Positions 20,600 through 31,893 of a stretch of DNA of 43,333 bases are shown piece by piece. Where the stretch lies: assembly GCA_037447655.1 (NCBI GenBank), contig JBBHKE010002214.1, positions 1-43,333 on the forward strand. The letters are read 5' to 3'. A model generated the notes under the pieces. That model did no database searches and had not been told where the DNA came from. It saw nothing but the letters and a program-made list of their open reading frames with translations. The position numbers and the translations under genes are program-made. This DNA is from Zygnema cylindricum. Its lineage: Eukaryota > Streptophyta > Zygnematophyceae > Zygnematales > Zygnemataceae. Numbering within the stretch: the stretch's first letter is position 1; the number at the start of each line of letters is the position of its first letter.

Positions 20600-21656
20600 A
20601 TGGTTTTTATACTCAACCTTTTGCAACTTGATCAGCATAAACCGTTGGGATATTTGTTAGAGAATGTCTTCCATGGTGCGGATCAACGTAGTATGGTAGT
20701 TACTGCTTCGCAAGAGATAATTCACTATTTAGGGGAACCTTTGGTGTTTGATGCAACTCAGATGGGGTCTTGTGCTTATCGTCTTAGCTCATATTGGACC
20801 AAACTTGCTCCTTTTTCACTCTTAAAGGTAGCCGTGGGATTACAAAAGCGTCCGCCAAACTTCAGCATCGATCAAGTTTTTGACAAAGGTCTTATAGCTA
20901 CTCCGATCACATCTACATCTCGACAACCATTTTTTGATTGCAACAAATCTGGTCAGCCGAGAGGCGCACTCCCCACCCTTGTTTCTTTTCCTCGGAGCCA
21001 TGCATACCACTTAGGTTCCCTGGCATGAATTTGACACCAACACAGAAATGGAATGTGCCTAACATCAATGAACGAGAACGAGCCATTGATTTTCGAATAA
21101 ATACTACTGCTGCTCCTTATCACTCCCCTAATACCCGTTGTTGTTTGATTGGTCAAGCTATGGATTTACATGCATTGCGACGGTTAGTTGGTCTTTCACA
21201 ATCTTTTGGTCCGTTGTATTCTCACCAACAACGCAAGCTATGGATTTACATGCATTACGGCGATTAGTTGGTCTTTCACTATCTTTTTGTTCGTTGCATT
21301 CTCACCAACAACGCGCTTGATTTTTACAAGTTCTAGTTCGCTTGGCTATGCAGGTTACACTAGGTCTCGGGGGGGGGGGAGATAGAAAAACTCATCAAAA
21401 ATCTAGCAACAGAAAACCCGAGGGGGAGGACCTAAAGAAATAGAAAGGCAAGTTTATAGGGTAGAGGATGTTGTGTGGGTGTCTAGTAGGGTGTTACAAG
21501 AAGGGGATAAAGCAAAGGGGTAGGGGGGGGATGAGTTTGATCCGTCCAAATAGACGAGGCCACTTGGAGAGTTTTGCAGATGTGGAATCAAGAAAGATGG
21601 ATTGGATGATTGGGGAATAGTTAGAATAGAGCCAAAAGTCTAAAATTGTTGATCTA
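20600..21656 (+). pseudogene. Unrecognised Ty3-associated region before reverse transcriptase
   Basis: A 142-codon frame at 20600-21028 is followed by shifted frames to 21390, then a purine-rich stretch and a segment reading QVYRVEDVVWVSS near 21450. No domain is recognised. Position between the reverse LTR and the Ty3 reverse transcriptase makes retroelement origin likely. An 80-bp tandem duplication (21154-21313) destroys any frame through it. Confidence 0.35.
21154..21313 (+). repeat. 80-bp tandem duplication
   Basis: Copies 21154-21233 and 21234-21313 both begin CAAGCTATGGATTTACATGC and end CTCACCAACAACG, with a few substitutions. The period is not a multiple of three. Confidence 0.92.
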
Positions 21657-22632
21657 TTGGGAAGGAATCGGGATGTGTTTTCATTCGTTGATACAGATGT
21701 TGGAATTTACGAGAGCACACCATTTAGGATTGACTTAGTCAACGAATCAGCAACAATTTGGCAAAAACAATATTCTTTAAGCCACTCGAAGAAAGAATTT
21801 GTAAAAGAGAAAGTCCAAAGTTTAGTTGATTCAGGATTAGTACATAAGAGCGCTAGTTTTCATGGATTTGCTTCACCAACGATACTTTCTCCAAAGAAAG
21901 ATTCTACAGAGAAGATTGTAGATTTCGAATGTGTGGAGATAATCGAATGTTGAATGCGGCCACTATATCGGATAAGAATCCTATGCCCACTCTTGAAGAA
22001 ATATTCGATGTATTGGTTGGAGCAACTATATATTCCACCTTGGATTTGAAGCAGGGATTTCACGAAGTGCCCATGGAACCTAAGCATCGATTTAGGACCG
22101 CATTTTGGGTAGATAACAGGCTATACGAGTGGCTTTATATGCCTTTTAGAATGAAAAATGCACCCGCCAAGTTCTAACAAGTAATGGATGAAGCTTTACG
22201 CGGGATTGAATTTGCTCGGTGTTATATTGATGACGTGATCATGTTTTCTAACAATTTTGATGACCACCTCTTTCATTTACAAATGGTGTTTGGTGCTATG
22301 AGAGCGGCAGGCTTAAAGTATCATCTAAGTAAAGGTATATTCGTGATACAAAGATCTTGTATTTGGGACATGAATCATCTAAGTAAAGGTATATTCGTGA
22401 TACAAAGATCTTGTATTTGGGACATGAGGTTACCCCTAGGACAGTAGGTCCACATATGGTCAAGGTCGTTGCTTTGGATGCATTGCCAGCTCCCACAGAT
22501 GTTTTTTCACTTCGCATATTTTTGGGGCTAGCTAGCTATTATAGACGGTTTGTTCCAGAGTTCAGCATCCGAGCTCAAGCTCTCAATTTACTCTTACTGA
22601 AAGATCAAAAGTGGCAATGGAAGGAAGAGTAA
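21657..22632 (+). pseudogene. Ty3 reverse transcriptase, broken
   Basis: Ordered motifs are present: KEFVKEKVQSLVDSGLV and SPTILSPKKD at the N-terminus. After a frameshift near 21920 come R-M-C-G-D-N-R-M-LN, TLDLKQGFHEVPM with the catalytic Asp, and YEWLYMPFRMKNAPAKF. A stop intervenes, then CYIDDVIMFSNN with the YxDD box at 22223-22234. The thumb/connection part FLGLASYYRRFVPEF lies at about 22530. An in-frame 54-bp duplication is inserted between palm and connection. It clearly belongs to the Ty3 group, not to copia. Confidence 0.9.
22321..22428 (+). repeat. 54-bp in-frame tandem duplication in Ty3 reverse transcriptase
   Basis: Two essentially identical copies (22321-22374, 22375-22428) both read TCATCTAAGTAAAGGTATAT onward and repeat 18 residues. 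The near-perfect identity suggests it is younger than most of the element's other lesions. Confidence 0.95.
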
Positions 22633-22649
22633 GAAGAGGCATTTCAGTT

Positions 22650-23126
22650 TTTGAATAATGCGCTTAAAAAAAGTCCAATTCTTCGTATGCCTTACCAATC
22701 TCGACCATTTAATCTTTACACTGATTGGAGTAGATCGGATTAGAGGCCGTATTAGCTCAGTTTGATGATTTAGGAGCCGAATAGGTAGTAGCCTATGCGA
22801 GCCGGAACAACAATAAGGCGGAGGCCTCATACAATACCTATCATGGGGAGCTTCTTGCAGTCGTTTGGGCCATCTATCACTTTCAACTGTACCTTTATGG
22901 TGTTCGTTTCACCCTCATTACTGATCATCAACCTTTGAAATGGATAATGGAGAATAGCAAGCTTACATGGAAACTCGCTCGATGGGCTTTGATATTGCAA
23001 GAGTATGATTTTGATATAATTCACCGAGCGGGTGAGACACATGGTAATGCAAATGGTCTTAGCAGAAACCTCGATCCATCCTCCATGGATGCAACAGGAG
23101 CAAGGTATGATGAGGATCCGATTTAA
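22650..23126 (+). pseudogene. Ty3 RNase H domain
   Basis: LYTDWS near 22720 carries the first catalytic Asp. A stop (22739) and a frame change lead to YHGELLAVVWAIYHFQLYLYG and TLITDHQPLKW, with the family's Glu and second Asp. ARWALILQEYDFDIIHRAG and the closing N-A-N-G-LSRN follow. Frames are broken at 22739 and 22784. Confidence 0.88.
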
Positions 23127-24540
23127 AGGGTTGGAATGGTCATGGCAGCTACAACGTTTTCTTTGCTACCTAGAAAAGAGGGAGAACTTTTTGCATTAGG
23201 GGCACAGGTGGAAGGGCACGCCCCTTTGTCAACTCCTAAGGTTGATGTTTTTGATGATTTAGACACCTTTAAATCTATTTACCAGGGGTCAATTTTACCA
23301 CATTTGGAGGGGAGCCAAAAAGCTAGAGTTCTGTAGAGGATGTCTACTTACATTTGGGATAAAGGGGTTTTTTTAGGGCTTTGGCTGGATGGTGTCAAAA
23401 AGGTAGTTCCACCACCTTGTGATCGAGAAACCTTGGTCACTAACCTTTATGAGCAATGTGGTCAGTTTGGTCAGAAGAGTGCCGCTTCTTTGGTTACAGC
23501 ATCTTATTGGTGGCATGGAATCTGAGCACAGGTAAATGGAGTTGTTCAAGCATGCCTAACATGTGATCGAGTGAAAGCGGCATTTGACAAGAAAGGTGGT
23601 ACCGAATTAAATTCTCTTACCAATCGGGGAATGTTTTAATGTTGGTCATAAGACTTGCTAGGGCCTCTTCCGACCAGTCGTCGAGGAAACCACTTCGTGC
23701 TTGTGATGAATGAGCATTTTTCTAAGTGGATTGAGCTCGTTGTATTACCTCGGAAAGAGTCACAGTATTTGTCGATGCCTTTTTATAGAGAGTTCTAGCT
23801 AAGTTTGGTGCCCCTGTGGAAGTTTTACCTTATCAGAGTTTCAAATTTGTTGGGGATTTTTGACTTTGATGGAGCAATGCTTGATTGATCACCAACTTAC
23901 AAGTAGAGATCATCCTCAAGCTGATGGGTTAGCTGAACTATGTGTCCAAACCGTCAAGAGAGCACTCCGGAAATATGCCCTCGAGGAGCATGTGGAGGAT
24001 TCGGATCAAAGGGTGCCTTGGATTGCTATGGGCTACAGGTTTATTAGGCATGCTTCTCTTCACAGTCACAATCCTTATTTTATGTTGTATGGTAAACATC
24101 CTATTCTTCCAAGATCTGCCTCGGCCGAAGCCACTGTCTTACCCAAGATGGAAAGCAGAGGGCCATTGTCTTATCCGAGATGGATAGCAAGGGGACGGTG
24201 GAGCGGCTAATTACTGCTCGAGCGCTGGTTTTATATCGGGAGATTCCGAGAGCCATGGGCAATTTGCAAGCAGCCCATTACAGAGATCATATTTGGTATT
24301 CTCACCGTAGGAGTGGCTCTTATGTTCCTCGACAATGACGGTTTGAGCCCGAGGATTTTGTTTATCGGATGCACCAGAAAAATGGTACTTTGGATATTTC
24401 TGCAGGCCGGATTATTTTGAAGCTAGTTAGGGTTTCCCCTACAGAAGTGTTAACTTGGGATGGGGCTGACGGCAAAATATTTAAGGATAATCAAATTGAT
24501 GTGGCTCCTTGCCACATTCGAGGGCTCGAGGATGAGCCAA
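23127..24540 (+). pseudogene. Ty3 integrase, heavily decayed
   Basis: An HHCC-finger remnant is at 23440-23575: LYEQCGQFGQKSAASLVTASYWWHG, with His replaced by Gln, then a stop, then CLTCDRVKAAF. The core is shredded around 23640-23860, with recognisable pieces such as FSKWIELV. Better preserved sequence resumes at 23884 with HPQADGLAELCVQTVKRALR, the region of the catalytic Glu. The C-terminus at 24369-24540 (VSPTEVLTWDGADGKIFKDN, VAPCHI) fits the post-core domain of Ty3 integrase. I see no chromodomain. Confidence 0.82.
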
Positions 24541-24559
24541 CATTGCATTTCACATATTT

Positions 24560-24841
24560 TCCCTATCTTCCCATTTGTTCTATTTTTCCCTTGCGTGCCC
24601 TTGGTTATGAAACTACATATATTTTATTATGTGAGGCATTCATTTGAGCGTGGCATTCTTCTTGCTTGCCTACAGATTGGACAAGTCAAGACCAACTAGG
24701 TCGACCTTCGTTTTGTGGGGAGTGTGAGATGGGAGTTTGAACCTTGTTTTGTGGGCTTCTTAGGGCAGAGCCTAGAGGGGAAGATGATGGTCACGGATTA
24801 AACATTGTGGCGGTGGGAACATTTTTGGATTTTCATTAATT
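24560..24841 (+). mobile_element. Ty3 element 3' tail or LTR start
   Basis: Matches the minus-strand segment 1797-2095 from TTTTCCC/TTTGTTCT through GATTTTCATTAAT. It begins right after the integrase C-terminus, as a 3' LTR would. No counterpart was found upstream of the Gag in direct orientation, and no TG...CA ends were fixed, so LTR status is inferred. Confidence 0.6.
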
Positions 24842-27190
24842 TTTATCATCTACATTTCCACACTATTGTTGTTTGAATGTTTCTTGTATTTCAACATATG
24901 GACCTTTCCGTAGTGTTATTTGTCTAGAGTGATGAATCCTTGTGAAGCATCACAGCCATGGGCTCGACACCATGTTTTACAATCATTCCATGAAGAGAGT
25001 GGAATGGGAGATTTTTAACAAACAAAAACCCCAACTATGTAATGTAATGAAACTATAATTAGGTGATAAAACCCAAATAGCTAGAAAGAAGGCACGAGGG
25101 AAAAATATTTTAGAGATGATTATGCTTACTAAAAGTAACCTGAGCATTTCAATGTCCAAACTATTAGTGTTATATATTGGTCGCCATTTGCTGACGGATA
25201 TTTTTCGGGATTTTATTGCGATAACACCTTTTCAATAACTACCGAGATAATTCTTTGTGGAAAATGTAACACGTTATACAATAAAGTGTATTAAATAGCG
25301 CATTATATTTTTTTCCACTTATCGTTGATGAGGAATTTGTTGGTCTCGGAGCAAAATATCGCGACCCCTCACCGTGCAATAGCCAATAACTATCGGTATC
25401 GGTTTTATTGCGATAAGTTTTTTCGCAATACACAACACTACAAAAAGTGCCCTAGTCCTAACACTCTACTTTGTGATTTTACTCAAGGCTATAGCGGCTT
25501 AAAGTTCTATACTCTCGTCGCACTGGAAATTACGGGCCGAACTGCATAGAAGTCGTTCCTAACTAGCCATTTGCATGGAACTTTTAGGTGTCATGATTAC
25601 TCATAATCGTCAAATTCGTCATGCAATCACATTTCTCGGACAAATTCTATGCAATTGGGGTAGTCCAAACCTATATCATTTAAGCTCCCCAGTTCTTGAA
25701 GACATCGTCACCATTGGTTTTTGAAACGCGTCGACAGTCGAGAACCACCTTCCGTCCAACTTATAGAATGTGAATCTCTATGTCAGCGTACAGTTTGGTC
25801 GCTCCATACGACTTGCAACCTCCAAAATGCCGGCACAAATACGATTCTACGAAATAACACAACTTATTCAAACTTTAAATGATTGTCGAGTTGCAACGTT
25901 TAGTGTGTCTTTCAGTGTAAACTTGTGTTAGGTTGTTGGCCGACGGCCCACTTTATCCTTTGGAGTTCGTGTTTAGCGTGGTTTTTAGTGCTCTTGTAGT
26001 TTGGTTTTGGCATTTGTATATTTTTTTTTGCTTTCAATGTCTTGCACTTAGTGTTGCTTAGCTTTTGTAGTCTTTGTTTGTACTTTTGGGTTTTTCTAAC
26101 TGTAGCCTTTAATAATAGTGAATAATTTTCCATTTCAATCAAGTTTTGCACTTGGATGGTTTCACCACTATAAAATATTAACCACGGTTTTGATAATAAT
26201 TTTTTTTTTCTTTAGGTTAAAGTTTGTGACAATATGTCGCAGCGTGACATACAATACTGCTTTATAGTTCCTTCGTACTTTTCGAGACCTTGTGAGGATT
26301 CCTATGTGTCCCTCGTTAGTAAATCCAGTGGCTCCATACATGTGTGTGGCCGATTAAGATCCTACTGAATGCAATTAGTGCGACAAGCTACGAAAAAAAA
26401 AATCGTTGCTTTTGGCCGACTATATTTCAAGAAGAAGACATCTTAGAAAAAAATTATCATTGATAACAAATAGCGGTGCACTGTTTACAAAGGAGGCAAA
26501 CTGTCGTAGACTGGGTTTCATTGAACATGGAGAATTTACGAAGGCGGGTTTGCTTTTTTAATGTTACACTTTAGGATTTGTCATATGAAGCATTAAGTTG
26601 GTAGCTTCATTAGGATTTGATTTTTTTATCTTTGTTTTTTTTGTCGCGTTTTCTTCACATCTTTATTATTTTTTTTCCATTCTCCTTCGACTTTTCTATT
26701 TTAATTGGTTTTTTGTAGTTTGATCTCGATGATTTTTCTTTCACTTCAGTTTTGTCTTTTAGTCCATTCCCGCACTTAATTAGTTTGCCACCGCGCATTT
26801 TCATAAGGTTCCTATAGATACAAAGGTACGCAGTTCAATAGTTTGTCTTTTATGTATTTTTCGAGGGATTTGACATATTCCATTTATATAGCTTCTCACC
26901 CTCCTTGGATGTATTTGTCTCCAAAAATTCTTCAGATATGTAACTGCTAGAATCCTACTCTTATGAACGTGAATTACAGACTAAACGCACAAAAAAAAAA
27001 AATGAAAAGTAAAGCATTCTGTTTAATGAAAATAAACAAGTTGTTTTCCTTCTTAGGCGGTTTCCACTTTTGTGCTATAGTTAAAGAAGTAAAAAACAAC
27101 AAAACTTTGTTAAGAAACAGGCTTGATTTTTCTTGTACGTAGTTTCTACAGGATTCGACAAGTTTTGTAAAATACAATTTTTTCATCCTA
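24842..27190. other. 2.3 kb without a recognisable gene
   Basis: AT-rich sequence with short, motif-free frames. CACTACAAAAAGTGCCCT at 25437 recalls the CACTA termini of En/Spm-type elements, but no matching opposite end was found. T-rich tracts lie at 26025-26200 and 26620-26720. I see no credible exon or RNA gene. Confidence 0.4.
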
Positions 27191-27194
27191 CAGA

Positions 27195-27490
27195 TAGTTT
27201 CTGCTTGCTGCTAAGGCGAAGGAGAGTGATTATGCCCACCGAGACCCTATGGATGACTTTATTCCGATGGCGGTCGAGATCTTTGGTTGTTTGGGTGTTG
27301 CGTTGGACGAGTTTCTCCGTACCTGTGCTCGACGTGCTTTCGTGGGAGCCCTCCTCCTTCGGTGCTTACTTCTTTTTATCGTCAACGTTTATCTGTGGCT
27401 TTACAGCAAGTGCAGGCTTCTATTCTCCTTCGATCGGCTATGGCGTTTATGAATCATTGACGTGTTCCACAACTCCCTCAACGTGCTCCC
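27195..27490 (+). pseudogene. Frameshifted fragment of an uncharacterised plant repeat-type protein
   Basis: Two adjacent frames combine into one protein-like signal. First comes MDDFIPMAVEIFGCLGVALDEFLRTCARRAF (27249-27341, given here in pieces: DDFIPMAVEIFGCL, then DEFLRTCARRAF). After a frame change come PPSVLTSFYRQRLSVALQ and QASILLRSAMAF, to a stop at 27457. From memory this resembles the C-terminal part of multicopy plant proteins linked to non-LTR retroelements or their chimeras, but I cannot name the family with confidence. A TG/TTTT-rich 3' stretch follows to about 27790, which would suit a retroposed 3' end. Confidence 0.35.
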
Positions 27491-27836
27491 CCGGGCTAGG
27501 GGGACTTACGAGGTTGCTTTTAGTAGATATTTAATTAAGTTGGGGTTGGGCTTGTAGCTTTGGTTTTGTTTGTTGCCGTGCTTCTCATTTTGGGTTTGTG
27601 TGCTTCTATTTTACTTGACATTTTTATGTGTTCATGTTGCTATCTTTGTTTTTTATTGCCCTGCTTGTAGTTTTTCGGTTTTGGCCTTGCCACCCCTTTT
27701 GTACCCTCGACTCAAATGGTTTATCATCGTGCTTTTTAATTTATCCTTTATTCCCTTTCAAATGCTCCTAGCGTTTACTTTAAAAACCACATTAATTGAC
27801 AACAAGTAACGATAGAGAGACTAAATCTCCCCGAAT

Positions 27837-28057
27837 GTACACCGTGTATCGCTATTAGTGTTTATGTTTTTTCCACCACTTAAAACATCTTTTCTCTGTG
27901 CACACGTCTAATTTTCGGTGGGAGACCGCCTATCGGAAGGTGAGAATCTTACCTTTCAATCGCAACCGTCAGATTAACAATCTGATAACTATGCAAGAAG
28001 AAAAACTGTTTTAGGTTGGAAAGAAATCATTAACAAGAATAGCGATTCATGGCATAC
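27837..28057. mobile_element. Miniature inverted-repeat element, copy A
   Basis: 221 bp with imperfect inverted ends: GTACACCGTGTATCGCTATT at the left against GTATGCCATGAATCGCTATT read inward from the right. Its interior (CACTTAAAACA...TTTTCTC...CACAC) aligns in direct orientation with copy B at 40622-40845. A TA dinucleotide flanks the CACCGTG-type terminus on each side, compatible with a TA target duplication. It has no coding capacity. Confidence 0.75.
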
Positions 28058-29291
28058 TCTTATACAAAACATGAAAAGGCGATAAGCTTTATTAAGAGAA
28101 GAACGATGGTCAGCCGTCGAAGTACATTGAAAAAAAAAAAAGGGAAGGACAAAAATAAAACCCTAAAAAAGTAACGGAAACAAAATATGAAGTGTACAAC
28201 GTATCATTCTAGTAGATATGAAGGATGGAATGAAATTTTGGATGACATGATGCACACTAATTACAATGTTGAAATATCAAACATTATTTTACACGTCTAA
28301 TAATACCACTCACATCCAAGAATTTTATCAACAAAAATTCCTTTAAAATAGTTGAATCAAGGAACGTTTTTTTTTTTAATTCACTGTAAGCTAACTATCA
28401 CTTGTACAAACATTCACAATATTTTTTCCATATACTTTTGTATATCTAAACAATTTCAATTTTTTAATGATAAAACTTTGTAAAACACTATCATCATCAT
28501 CCAAAACAAATATCTAACAAACTAATTAGTCTACTAAGTGCAAAGTTTTTTTTTTCATAAACTAGTAAGGATCGGCAAAAGGCCGGTTTCACATAAATAA
28601 ACAAACTACCGATTCTTGTTTTTTTGGACGAAAAAGTATCCTACATTTTTACCATAATTAGTGTTATCACTTTTTTTTACAAGTTTCAGTTTTTCTTTTG
28701 ACCACGCTCTTCTACCATAAAATCGGTACAATTTTTTTTTGAGAAACATTCGAAAAAACTTGGGTCATAACTAGTGTGTACCACACTAATTCAGGTAAAT
28801 CAGGAACAGTGATAAAACCTACGCAAAGTTTCTATGCTTATCGCATCTTTAATATTCTTAGACACGACTTCGACCAATGTTTTATTTATTCAAATGTACC
28901 ATTTGTGTAATAAACATTGGTGCATTTTTCAACTGACCTTTCACAGAAAGGAGATATTTCTTTTCAGTGACAAAATGAGGAAAGATATAAAATATGATAT
29001 CTGTTTCTGACAGATATAAAATAACTGAAATAGTATGGTTGCATCGACGCCTAAAGCTTCAAAATTTCATCAAAAAAGAAAAGATAAATCCTTTTATTTC
29101 CAAACGTCAGAAAATCAACTTTTCCAAAATGTAATTTTCCCTACCAGTTGTCCTAACTACCTCTCTCTCTCCCTCTCCTCACACCCATAAATCCCCGAGC
29201 CTGGTGAATCGGTACTTTAAAAAAAAAGAATGTGTTCAAAAAAGTGTTACTTGAAAAGTACCATTTATCTCATCACGTTTCCGAAAACACT
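28058..29291. other. AT-rich stretch downstream of the minus-strand gene
   Basis: No gene recognised. A-rich and T-rich runs occur at 28130, 28368, 28550 and 28728. Because the gene to the right is on the minus strand, its 3' untranslated region and polyadenylation site should lie in the right part, below 29292. A CT-rich patch at 29160-29180 is the only compositional landmark. Confidence 0.45.
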
Positions 29292-29774
29292 TTATCGTTC
29301 ATCGTCAGAATCAAAACATCGGGAAAACCACCAGCCCATCCAAAAACAGGGAACCCGGTATCGAGGAGGAGAAGGGCTATTCTCTTTAACTACCTTCCCA
29401 TCCGTTATCTGATTATCTCCAGTCTCCTGACAACAGAGAAAGACAAAAAAAAACATCCTAATCAGAAAATTTGACAAAAAGACATATCCTAATCATATCC
29501 TAATCAGATACTCTTCTTCTCGAGAAAAAAGGTAAAATTCATTCCAATCAGATACTTATGCTTTGAAAAACAAGGGAAGGGAAAGCACATCCGAATCAGA
29601 TAGATTTGTTTTGGACAAAAAGGCAAGAATACTGTTACCGATGCAAAGATAGAACAGTTTAAATCAATTTGAGGGATGTCCCAATTGTTTTCGACAAGCC
29701 CAGTCAAAAACAAAACCTCGACATATTTATCCATAACGTTTTTAACAGGGTAAATCACTCATGATCACCAGAAT

Positions 29775-29850
<76 letters not shown>

Positions 29851-31893
29851 GGTGATAATTAAATCACTTCATTAATTCATGTCTATGTACCAATACGATT
29901 CTAATCCAAAGCATTGCCAACCTTTCAAACCTTCACAAATATTTGAAGCAACTAAGACGAGAAACTAAGAGCAAAATATATTACGATAGTAAACAGAAAA
30001 AGCCATAAAAACCATTTCATTTGATCCCTTACATACCTTTTCCAGTGTTGATTTTCCATCAAAATCATTACTCTGCAAATCTTCCTTCCTGCATCCTTCC
30101 TTCCCCAAAGAGCCGCCTGGCTCTTTCCATATGAAGTTAGTTTCCTCGAGTAAAGAATTTTCTAACATTTCTTTCACCCTTTTTTCTTGTTCTCGTTCAA
30201 TTACACGTATCAATTCTGTTTCTAACGAAATAAATGTACCATCAGAAACCTTTCCCTTCTCCTCCACCCTTTTTCCTTTATATTCTGATGGAGTAACCAA
30301 AGTAGGTAAAGGACTACTGGGACTTTGGGGATATATATTTCGCAAAGGTGGTATTTCGCCCCGACTCGAGGAAGGTAAACTCATTCTACGACGCATTTCT
30401 TTAGGAATATAAATGTTTTCCCTATCATGTTCTCCTGAAAGCCAAGCCATATTCCTTAAGTCGACAAATTTGCCAAACAGGCTTTTCTTGTCTTTATCTC
30501 CTGAATCAGAAACATCTTTTTCTTTTCCTGATTCACCCACTTTTCCCTTATTTCTTGACCCCAAACGAGACTGACTGATACTTTTGTAATTTTTTCCTTT
30601 AAATTGTTCGACAGAAGAAGAAGGAGAAGTAGCAGATTTGAAAGAAGAAAAAGATTTAGATTTAGGAGAAGAAGAAGGTGGAGTCAATGCAATCTCCTCC
30701 AACAAATTAACATTAAGATCCACGATAGATTTTGCCTTTGGAAACATTTGCTTAATCCTCCGTTGAACTATCCTATCCATGGAATCAGAAGATTCAAATT
30801 TTTCAGCCAGAAGTTTTGTAAAAGAACGTTTGGGTATGGACAAAGCAGGAAATTCGGACCCATCGTCTTTCAAAGTCTCCATGGGAAAAGACTGATCATT
30901 TCCTAAATCCTCTACAGCATCGCTCCATCGATCGGAACAAGGAGATGAAGAACTACTAGCTTCTTCTCCACTGATCCAAATTTCACTCTCACCTACATCA
31001 TCAATAACTCTCTTATTGCCAGGCGACCAGGAGAAACTTCTCCCATGTAACCATGAGACCCTCTTTATCAAGTTATTACCTGAAATCTCCTCGGTTTCAG
31101 CTGAAGTAGTCCCAACAACACTCTCTTCCTCTGTAGGTAAAATCTCCTTTCTCTTCTCTCCCTCACTTTTCACTGAGTCATTGCTTTCACCCCCTTGAAC
31201 TTTCTCCAAACTGGCCGTTTCTGCAGGCTTCTCCTCGTTTTTCTCTCCCTCCTTTTTCAGTTCTTCGATGAAAGCTTCAGAAACTTTCACAGTCACTAAG
31301 GGATTATCCGACGACGACTTATTCTTCAACTCTTCTTTTATATCTGCGATAGATTCAACCATGGGTATCGAATCGGGTTCTTCTCGAATTGGATTTTCAA
31401 ATCCCACCAAAGACGATAAGGAATACCCTTTCACGATGTCGACGTCAGAGGCCAAAGAATTAGAAGACAAAGATCTCCCACTGGCTGACTCAAAGGAATC
31501 GGTCATTTGAGACTCCGTCTTACTCAAATTTCTAATTTCATACTCAGAACCTAAAGGCAGTGGTTCGGCCGAGTCTGGACCGGCAACCTGATCCTGTACG
31601 TCGAGTTTTACAACCTCGACTTCGGCTCCTGAACCGACAATTTCCTTCGACTCCAAAGATTTTGAGATTGGGGAAAGTTCTGGACTCAAGGGTTCAGGAG
31701 TATTGGAAAGAGTGCTGGTCCCATCTTCCGACTGCGAAGAATGATGATGTCGATGATGAACAAAGTGATGAGGTTCTTCTGGTTGAGAATTTTTCTTCGA
31801 TTTCGACAAAGATTTAGAATTTGCCAACTGGGAAGCTCCCGCGTTCTTCACATCAGTCGATTTCCGACGGTCTTTCGCCTTCTTTTTTGGCAT
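29292..31893 (-). CDS. Two-exon gene, 663-residue Ser-rich charged protein, function unknown
   Basis: Exon 1 runs from ATG at 31893 down to 30037 (619 codons). It ends at a consensus donor, AAAAG then GTATGTAAG. The intron (30036-29427) ends in a pyrimidine tract and CAG, and exon 2 (29426-29292) adds 44 codons and a TAA in the same phase. Without splicing the frame stops after 24 more codons at 29965. The N-terminus is basic (MPKKKAKDRRKS), followed by a His cluster (HHFVHHRHHH) and long Ser/Glu/Lys-rich, probably disordered sequence. More structured-looking parts are FTKLLAEKF...RIVQRRIKQMFPKAK, IPKEMRRRMSLP and a helical ELIRVIEREQEKRVKEMLEN near the end. The C-terminus is Trp/Cys-rich (CFWMGWWFSRCF) and acidic. 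No enzyme domain, signal peptide or membrane segment is clear. Nuclear location is a guess from the basic start. Confidence 0.75.
29452..29602. repeat. Spaced TCCTAATCAGATA-like repeats in the intron
   Basis: At least five variants of (A)TCC(T/A/G)AATCAGATA occur: near 29455, 29486, 29497, 29540 and 29588. The outer ones are spaced some 30-50 bases apart, within sequence of otherwise similar composition (GACAAAAAG twice). They look like a decayed tandem array. Confidence 0.55.
29775..29846. repeat. A-run plus TA microsatellite
   Basis: Sixteen A residues run straight into about 28 TA units, ending at 29846. It lies inside the intron and is likely polymorphic in length. Confidence 0.95.

Larger units (their letters stand above)
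29427..30036 (-). other. Intron of the 663-residue gene
   Basis: A 610-bp GT-AG intron in phase 0, supported by a strong donor and a long pyrimidine run before the acceptor (TTTTTTTTTGTCTTTCTCTG then TTGTCAG). It holds the A/TA microsatellite at 29775-29846 and several TCCTAATCAGATA-like repeats. Confidence 0.72.

Noticed and set aside
25437-25460. CACTA (En/Spm) transposon terminus
   Set aside because: CACTACAAAAAGTG is suggestive, but no inverted partner or 3-bp target duplication was found.
29965-31893. Single-exon 642-residue version of the gene
   Set aside because: A consensus splice donor lies at 30037/30036 and an in-phase exon with a strong acceptor lies downstream. The 24 codons after the donor look like intron sequence.
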